Assembly: GCF_000518765.1 (NCBI RefSeq)
Contig: NZ_KI912494.1
Coordinates: 1-64,000 of the forward strand
Reading direction: 5' to 3'
Length of the DNA: 64,000 nucleotides
From: Ruminococcus flavefaciens ATCC 19208
GTDB taxonomy: Bacteria > Bacillota > Clostridia > Oscillospirales > Ruminococcaceae
In this document: piece after piece, positions 59,332 to 64,000 of the stretch
Layout of the letters: the number at the start of each line of letters is the position of its first letter
Numbering within the stretch: position 1 is the first letter of the stretch
Notes under the pieces: generated by a model
Database searches by the model: none
What the model saw: the letters and a program-made list of their open reading frames with translations, nothing else
What the model was told of the DNA's origin: nothing
Translations under genes and position numbers: made by a program

Positions 59332-59373
59332 GCTTTCATAAACCTTACTTGCAAAAAAATCCTCAAGTGTAAC
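59332..59373 (-). promoter_or_regulatory. candidate group 2 ECF promoter of the 58.7-kb sigma operon
   Basis: Minus strand GTTACACTT (59365-59373), about 25 nt, ATGAAAGC (ending 59332). Confidence 0.45.
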
Positions 59374-59401
59374 ACAAAGACGAAAAAAAATCAAATCAAA
59401 A

Positions 59402-59424
59402 AAAGTCCGCAGCTTGCAGACTTT
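59402..59424 (-). terminator. probable terminator of the HD gene
   Basis: AAAGTCCGC pairs imperfectly with GCAGACTTT; it reaches the stop codon of the minus-strand HD gene and is followed there by an A/T-rich run. Confidence 0.5.
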
Positions 59425-60022
59425 AAATGTCATTTTTTTCAAGGAATTTCAGAGCTTTTTTATATTTTTCAATTCTTGCAAAGTCCTTTTCTGTAGGGCA
59501 GGGAATACGCGAAATGTCCATATTATGCCTGATATCAGCCATTTTTACATTTCTTGCACATTCATCAAGTTTTATTTTTTCAAGATATTCTTCATATGAG
59601 ATATCATCTGATTTTGTAAGGAGCTTTATTGAATTTACTATCCTCATAGTAAAGCCCATTTCAAGCAGATCATCGAAGGTTGTGGGGGTATCCTCGCATA
59701 CATCGTGAAGATATGCAGCTATTTTGTATTCGGTATTTTGAAGCTGGGCAGCAACTGCCTGAGGGTGTGTAAAATAGGGATTGCCGCCTTTATCAAACTG
59801 CCCATTGTGTTTCTCGGCAGCAGTTTTTTTCGCAAGTTCTAAAAGAGCGTTGAGCTTTGTACGCTGCTTATCAAGAAGAATGAGTGCTTCCTGCTCTGTG
59901 ATCTCAGTGCAGCTGTCAGCAATATCAGAATGATCCCATTTTTCTTCACCGAAGCTGTATCTGAATGCTTCGTTTTCATCTGTAAGTTTTATTACTTCAT
60001 CTTCGACCTTGAAATATCTCAT
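59423..60022 (-). CDS. stand-alone HD-domain phosphohydrolase, RelA/SpoT-hydrolase (MESH1) type
   Basis: 199 residues from ATG 60022 (MRYFKVEDEV), after GCAGGAGGGCG. The HD domain (about 60-180) carries H in FTHPQAVAAQL, the HD pair in AAYLHDVCEDT and a late Asp in KMADIRHNMD, the order seen in the hydrolase domain of RelA/SpoT. It lacks synthetase, TGS and ACT domains. It likely hydrolyses (p)ppGpp or a related nucleotide; cytoplasmic. Single gene. Confidence 0.82.
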   Translation of the reverse strand: MRYFKVEDEVIKLTDENEAFRYSFGEEKWDHSDIADSCTEITEQEALILLDKQRTKLNALLELAKKTAAEKHNGQFDKGGNPYFTHPQAVAAQLQNTEYKIAAYLHDVCEDTPTTFDDLLEMGFTMRIVNSIKLLTKSDDISYEEYLEKIKLDECARNVKMADIRHNMDISRIPCPTEKDFARIEKYKKALKFLEKNDI

Positions 60023-60107
60023 AATTCGCCCTCCTGCAATAATATAGATAATTATATCACGATACAGCCGAAAAGTAAAGAACGGCACAGATGTTCATTT
60101 TATATGC

Positions 60108-60136
60108 TTGACTGCATAAAAACTATGCTGTATAAT
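60108..60136 (+). promoter_or_regulatory. SigA promoter of acylphosphatase operon
   Basis: TTGACT (60108-60113), 17 nt, TATAAT (60131-60136). Confidence 0.8.
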
Positions 60137-60165
60137 ATTATAAAAAGTGTGCAGGAGTGTAAAAA

Positions 60166-60435
60166 ATGGAAAAGGTAAGAAAACATCTTATTTTTTACGG
60201 ATATGTTCAGGGAGTGGGATTCCGCTGGAAGGCAAGTCATACAGCCCGCAGATTAGGTATTTCAGGCTGGGTGAGAAATCTCCCTGACGGCTCTGTTGAA
60301 ATGGAAGCAGAGGGTACGGAAAGAGATATTTCAGATCTTATCGAAGCTCTCGAAAATCATTCATGGGGAAGCATCGAAAGCATAGATGAAAAAAATATCC
60401 CCATACACGGGGATTACAGCTTTGATGTTGTATAG
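60166..60435 (+). CDS. acyP: acylphosphatase
   Basis: 89 residues, the usual family length. Signature [12 protein letters not shown] contains the catalytic Arg (Arg21 here), and [12 protein letters not shown] holds the catalytic Asn. It hydrolyses acyl phosphates such as carbamoyl or 1,3-bisphosphoglycerate in the cytoplasm. The start follows GCAGGAGTGTAAAAA. The next gene begins 11 nt after the stop. Confidence 0.95.
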   Translation: MEKVRKHLIFYGYVQGVGFRWKASHTARRLGISGWVRNLPDGSVEMEAEGTERDISDLIEALENHSWGSIESIDEKNIPIHGDYSFDVV

Positions 60436-60446
60436 GAGTGGTGTCA

Positions 60447-61550
60447 GTGGATAAAGCAAAAACTAAAAAAACAGTCGGAATAATTGTTGATATAGCGATG
60501 TATGGACTGCTTCTTGCACAGATGCTGTACGTATTTACTGGAAATACAGTCCATGAATTACTTGGGATAGGCTTTTTTGTGTGTCTTGCAGTACACATAA
60601 TCATAAAGCGAAAATGGTATGCAACGCTGTTTAACGGCTCAAAAAAGCCTGTACCACGTAAGATATTCAATATCTCAACGATATTGCTAATGCTTTGCAG
60701 TATTGTTCTTATGGTCAGCAGCATGGGCGTTTCAAGGCTTATTTTTCCTTGGTTCAGAGCTTTGGGAAGCAGTGACCTGCATAAATATCTTGCCACAGCT
60801 GTGCTGGCACTGTCCGTATTTCACGGCGGTATGCGCGGCTATATAAGGGCGAAGAAAAAGAAAAAAGCAGGCATTTTTATTGCTTTGGCAACTATAGCTG
60901 CGGCAGCTGTGGGACTTGCTCTTGTGCCTTATCTCAACCGCCATTTCAAATTAGTGGATATAAGTCTTAATGAGGCTGTAGACGGCGAAAAAGTACAGCT
61001 CAGCGAAAAGCCTCTCGTTGTATACTTCACAAGAGTGGGCAATACGGATTTTGAGGAAGATGTGGACGCTGTATCGGGAGCTTCGCTTTTGCTTGCGGAC
61101 GGCGAGCTTATGGGAAGCAATCAGCTGCTTGCTGAGATGATAAAAAATGCGGCAGACTGCGAAACTAAGGCGATAACGGTGACAGGTAAGAAGTATCCGT
61201 CAAGCTATGGGAGTACAGTAACGGTATCATTGAAGGAGCTTCGTGATGACGCTCGTCCCGAAATAGAGCCTATCGACATAAGCGGTTATAATTCGGTGAT
61301 ACTGGTTTATCCGCTGTGGTGCGGAACAGTTCCAATGCCTGTGGCTACATTCCTTGAGAGCTGCGATCTCAGCGGTAAGAAGCTTTATCTTATCGCAACT
61401 CAGGGCAGCAGCGGCTTCGGAAGCAGTACGGAGGATATCCGCAAAATGGCTGAGGGAGCGGACGTGGAAGAGGTAATGAGCATCTACTGCGATGATATCC
61501 CGTATTCAAGGGAACGCCTTGTAAAATGGCTGAATGAAGCCTTTAACTGA
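60447..61550 (+). CDS. membrane cytochrome b-like (DUF4405) protein fused to flavodoxin
   Basis: 367 residues from GTG 60447, after TAGGAG. Four or five membrane segments (about 8-165) carry paired histidines (VHELLGIGFFVCLAVHIIIK and LHKYLATAVLALSVFHGGMR), which suggests two b-type haems. A C-terminal flavodoxin-like domain (about 185-367) has VVYFTRVGNTDF in place of the usual S/T-rich flavin loop, and VYPLWCGTVPMPVATFLE. Electron transfer across the membrane is likely; the partner is unknown. Confidence 0.85.
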   Translation: MDKAKTKKTVGIIVDIAMYGLLLAQMLYVFTGNTVHELLGIGFFVCLAVHIIIKRKWYATLFNGSKKPVPRKIFNISTILLMLCSIVLMVSSMGVSRLIFPWFRALGSSDLHKYLATAVLALSVFHGGMRGYIRAKKKKKAGIFIALATIAAAAVGLALVPYLNRHFKLVDISLNEAVDGEKVQLSEKPLVVYFTRVGNTDFEEDVDAVSGASLLLADGELMGSNQLLAEMIKNAADCETKAITVTGKKYPSSYGSTVTVSLKELRDDARPEIEPIDISGYNSVILVYPLWCGTVPMPVATFLESCDLSGKKLYLIATQGSSGFGSSTEDIRKMAEGADVEEVMSIYCDDIPYSRERLVKWLNEAFN

Positions 61551-61551
61551 T

Positions 61552-61628
61552 TGTAGGGGCGGCGTTTCGCCGCCCGTGATCTTACGATAAAAATAACATG
61601 AACGGGCTGTCGAGGATGCGCCCCTACA
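61552..61628. repeat. intergenic inverted-repeat element with TGTAGGGGC ends
   Basis: TGTAGGGGC (61552-61560) and GCCCCTACA (61620-61628) form terminal inverted repeats around a GGCGGCG.TTTC.CGCCGCC-like hairpin. No coding capacity; it looks like a small non-autonomous or REP-like unit. Confidence 0.5.
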
Positions 61629-61662
61629 CATGGTTACAGCGTAAATTATTGATTTGTGGAAC

Positions 61663-61685
61663 AGGGACGCGCAATGCGCGTCCCT
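61663..61685. repeat. second hairpin of the same repeat type
   Basis: AGGGACGCGC, short loop, GCGCGTCCCT, followed by ACAA; its TCCCTACA end resembles the element at 61552-61628. Confidence 0.5.
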
Positions 61686-61718
61686 ACAAGCATAATAACT
61701 GCGATTAAAAACGTAAAA

Positions 61719-61740
61719 GCCCCGAACATTGTTCGGGGCT
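61719..61740 (-). terminator. terminator of the pan operon
   Basis: AGCCCCGAAC, short loop, GTTCGGGGCT; on the minus strand TTTTACG follows, just after the panD stop. Confidence 0.8.
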
Positions 61741-61751
61741 GAATTTGTATA

Positions 61752-62135
61752 TTACATTAAAACGCCGTGTTTTTCGTAGTCCGCAACCTTGATTATCTCA
61801 TTCTTGTCACCTACAAATACTACCTTAGGACGGTGAGTTTTTATCTCCTCTGTAGTCATTGCAGCGTATGCCATAATGATAACATGGTCGCCTTTCTGTC
61901 CTGCACGGGCTGCTGCTCCGTTGAGGCAGATAACTCCGCTTCCGCGTTCACCTGCGATGACATAAGTCTCGATACGGCTGCCGCTGTTGACATTTACTAC
62001 GTGAACGTGCTCGTATTCATAAAGTCCCGAAGCTTCCATAAGCTCCTCATCAATAGTTATGCTGCCAACGTAGTTGAGCTCAGCCTGAGTTATGACAGCG
62101 CGGTGTATCTTGCTTTTGAGCATTGATATTTCCAT
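61752..62135 (-). CDS. panD: aspartate 1-decarboxylase proenzyme
   Basis: 127 residues, the usual length, from ATG 62135 ([13 protein letters not shown]), after AAGGAGGCAGCA; an upstream in-frame ATG is inside panC. It makes beta-alanine from aspartate for pantothenate. The self-cleavage site Gly-Ser is in YVGSITID (Gly24-Ser25), which yields the pyruvoyl group, and Tyr58-like catalytic regions are present ([25 protein letters not shown]). Third gene of panB-panC-panD, 10 nt after panC. Confidence 0.96.
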   Translation of the reverse strand: MEISMLKSKIHRAVITQAELNYVGSITIDEELMEASGLYEYEHVHVVNVNSGSRIETYVIAGERGSGVICLNGAAARAGQKGDHVIIMAYAAMTTEEIKTHRPKVVFVGDKNEIIKVADYEKHGVLM

Positions 62136-62145
62136 TGCTGCCTCC

Positions 62146-62994
62146 TTATACGTCTTCGGTGAAGAAGTTGTCGATAAGGCGAGTTTTGCCGATATATACA
62201 GCAATTGCGCAAAGTGCCGGACGGTCAAGAGCCTTTATCTGCTGCATTGTTGCGCAGTCAACTATCTTTACGTAGTCGATACGTGCAAGGGGCTCGGCTT
62301 CAATGTGCTTTTTCATAGCGGCTATGATCGCAGAGCAGTTCTTTTCGCCGCTTTTTACCATATCCATGCCGAGGAATATTGCCTGTGAAAGTACAAGTGC
62401 AGCCTTTCTTTCGGCATCATTGAGATATGTATTGCGTGAGCTCTTTGCGAGTCCGTCAGTTTCGCGGACGATAGGACAGCCGATTATCTCGATGTCCATA
62501 TTCAGGTCGTCTACCATGTGGCGGATAACTGCAAGCTGCTGAGCGTCTTTCTTACCGAAGTAGGCTCTGTCAGGCTTTACTATATTGAAAAGCTTTGATA
62601 CGACTGTGCATACACCTCTGAAATGTACAGGGCGGCTGAGTCCGCAGAGCTCCTGTGTGAGAACTGTCATATCCACGAATGAGGAGAAGCCCTCATGGTA
62701 CATTTCTGACGGCTCGGGATTGAAGATAAGGTCGCCGCCGTGGGCTTCAACAAGCTGTGCATCGTGTTCTATATCACGGGGATAGCTCTCAAGGTCCTCA
62801 GTAGGACCGAACTGCATTGGATTTACGAAATCGGATACGACTGTTCTGTCGTTGTCTCTGTGGGAAGCGTCGATAAGGCTTGCGTGTCCCTCGTGGAGAT
62901 AGCCCATAGTGGGTACGAGACCTACTGTAAGCCCCTGCGCTCTCCATTCCTTTACCTGTGCGCGTACTTCATCTATAGTCTTTACTATCTTCAT
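62146..62994 (-). CDS. panC: pantothenate synthetase
   Basis: 282 residues. It joins pantoate and beta-alanine using ATP. The HIGH-like motif [34 protein letters not shown], and the KMSKS-like SSRNTYL are all present; length fits the family. Start ATG 62994; the stop of panB is 4 nt upstream. Cytoplasmic, middle gene of the operon. Confidence 0.97.
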   Translation of the reverse strand: MKIVKTIDEVRAQVKEWRAQGLTVGLVPTMGYLHEGHASLIDASHRDNDRTVVSDFVNPMQFGPTEDLESYPRDIEHDAQLVEAHGGDLIFNPEPSEMYHEGFSSFVDMTVLTQELCGLSRPVHFRGVCTVVSKLFNIVKPDRAYFGKKDAQQLAVIRHMVDDLNMDIEIIGCPIVRETDGLAKSSRNTYLNDAERKAALVLSQAIFLGMDMVKSGEKNCSAIIAAMKKHIEAEPLARIDYVKIVDCATMQQIKALDRPALCAIAVYIGKTRLIDNFFTEDV

Positions 62995-62998
62995 ATCA

Positions 62999-63835
62999 TT
63001 AACACTCCTTCATAAGCTCATTGATAACATCATCATCTACAGCGTAGGTATGCTCTTCAGCAGGGAATACACCTGATTTTGTCTCGCTTATATAGTCCGA
63101 GATGCCCTGTCGCATAAGTACGCCGACCTCTGCGAAACGCTTCACGAATTTTGCTGTATGTCCTGTGTTGAGTCCCAGCATATCCTGATATACCAGCACC
63201 TGACCGTCACAGCCGTTTCCTGCACCGATACCGATAGTGGGAATGAACAGCTTCTTTGTGATGATATCTGCAAGCTTTGCAGGTATACCCTCAAGCACTA
63301 CTGCGCAGGCACCTGCCTCCTGTATCATCAGTGCGTCGTCGATGAGTTTCTTTGCTTTGTCAAGGCTTTTGCCCTGTACCTTGAAGCCGCCGAATGCGTT
63401 TACTGACTGGGGAGTGAGTCCGAGATGAGCCACAACAGGGATAGACGCGTTTACGATAGCTCTTATCCGGTCGCAGACTTCTGCGCCGCCTTCAAGCTTT
63501 ACCGCATTTGCACCGCCCTCTTTGATGAGCCGTCCTGCATTTACAACAGCTTCCTGAACGCTTACCTGATATGACATGAATGGCATATCAGCTACGATGA
63601 ATGCGTTTTCTGCTCCTCTTGAAACTGCGGCAGTATGATGTATCATATCCTCCATAGTTACAGGTAAGGTGTTCTCATAGCCGAGCATCACCATGCCGAG
63701 AGAGTCGCCGATGAGTATTGCATTTACGCCGCACTCGTCGATTATCTTCGCTGTTGTGTAGTCGTAAGCAGTAAGCATCGTGATCTTGTCACCTGATTGC
63801 TTCTGCTTCAGAAGGGTTGAAACAGTGTTCTTCAT
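62999..63835 (-). CDS. panB: 3-methyl-2-oxobutanoate hydroxymethyltransferase
   Basis: 278 residues from ATG 63835 ([13 protein letters not shown]), with AAGGAGAA 9 nt upstream; TTG 63841 is a less likely start. It makes ketopantoate from 2-oxoisovalerate using methylene-tetrahydrofolate. Family motifs: [52 protein letters not shown] and [21 protein letters not shown]. First gene of the pantothenate operon. Confidence 0.97.
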   Translation of the reverse strand: MKNTVSTLLKQKQSGDKITMLTAYDYTTAKIIDECGVNAILIGDSLGMVMLGYENTLPVTMEDMIHHTAAVSRGAENAFIVADMPFMSYQVSVQEAVVNAGRLIKEGGANAVKLEGGAEVCDRIRAIVNASIPVVAHLGLTPQSVNAFGGFKVQGKSLDKAKKLIDDALMIQEAGACAVVLEGIPAKLADIITKKLFIPTIGIGAGNGCDGQVLVYQDMLGLNTGHTAKFVKRFAEVGVLMRQGISDYISETKSGVFPAEEHTYAVDDDVINELMKEC

Positions 63836-64000
63836 ATTCAATTTTCTCCTTAAAAGATGTTACCTTTCCGAGTTCTCGGATAAGATACAAGGGTATTATA
63901 GCAGTGAAATGTGAAAAGCGTGTGAATACACGATATTCCGCGAAAAAATCATTGATAAATACAAACGCCTCCCACTTGGGAGGCGTAAAACTGTAATAAT
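63836..64000. other. pan operon upstream region and a terminator at the edge
   Basis: Minus strand TATAAT at 63895-63900 is the likely panB -10, with no good -35. ACGCCTCCCA (63965-63974) and its complement (63977-63986) form a strong hairpin, probably ending a gene beyond the window. Confidence 0.55.

Overview
The window reads as a chromosomal segment of a fibre-degrading Ruminococcus-type Firmicute (order Eubacteriales, probably near R. flavefaciens, R. champanellensis or R. albus). The basis is eight near-identical type I dockerins sharing a LANPNKYG-like signature, a ninth divergent dockerin, a GH11 xylanase, an LPQTG-anchored surface protein, Thr-rich linkers, Firmicute-style AGGAGG ribosome sites and TTGACA-17-TATAAT promoters. 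The genus call is by pattern recognition only; no rRNA gene is present and I see no tRNA or CRISPR.

Layout. 1-7.5 kb: surface proteins (an edge-truncated BspA-like LRR protein; a dockerin, C-type-lectin, LPQTG protein). 7.7-16.2 kb: a GNAT acetyltransferase, then one operon for a membrane-tethered small protein, an M13 peptidase lipoprotein, an FtsX permease, an ABC ATPase, a LytTR regulator and a GHKL kinase. 16.6-23 kb: FMN reductase plus CotH/dockerin protein, a GAF-GGDEF protein, a transglutaminase-like lipoprotein. 23-59 kb: eight ECF sigma/anti-sigma pairs interleaved with seven dockerin proteins, a radical-SAM maturase coupled to a small dockerin protein, flavodoxin-fold redox proteins, a rhodanese lipoprotein, a SAM-type riboswitch gene and a lipoprotein GH11 xylanase. 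59-64 kb: housekeeping genes (stand-alone ppGpp-hydrolase-like HD protein, acylphosphatase, cytochrome b/flavodoxin fusion, panB-panC-panD).

The main discovery candidate is the 24-55 kb region. Four ECF sigma/anti-sigma pairs (29.2, 31.9, 37.5 and 53.5 kb) each sit in an operon with, or divergent from, genes for secreted dockerin proteins. In three of the four, the extracellular part of the anti-sigma factor resembles a domain of the neighbouring dockerin protein. A promoter pattern (often GGTGAG, then 16-17 nt, then NGACTAATWA) precedes both the sigma genes and the dockerin genes, and also the radical-SAM/dockerin operon. This looks like a set of envelope sensors that control extracellular complex components built from the sensors' own ectodomain folds. 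It is analogous to, but distinct from, the SigI/RsgI biomass sensors of Clostridium thermocellum.

A second group of three related sigma/anti-sigma pairs (47.9, 56.7, 58.7 kb) uses a different promoter type ending in TGAAAGC. One such site also precedes a lipoprotein gene at 45.4-46.1 kb. Anti-sigma ectodomains in this group include a SecD-head-like domain and EF-hand-like DINGD loops. No cohesin or scaffoldin is encoded in the window, so the dockerin partners must lie elsewhere.
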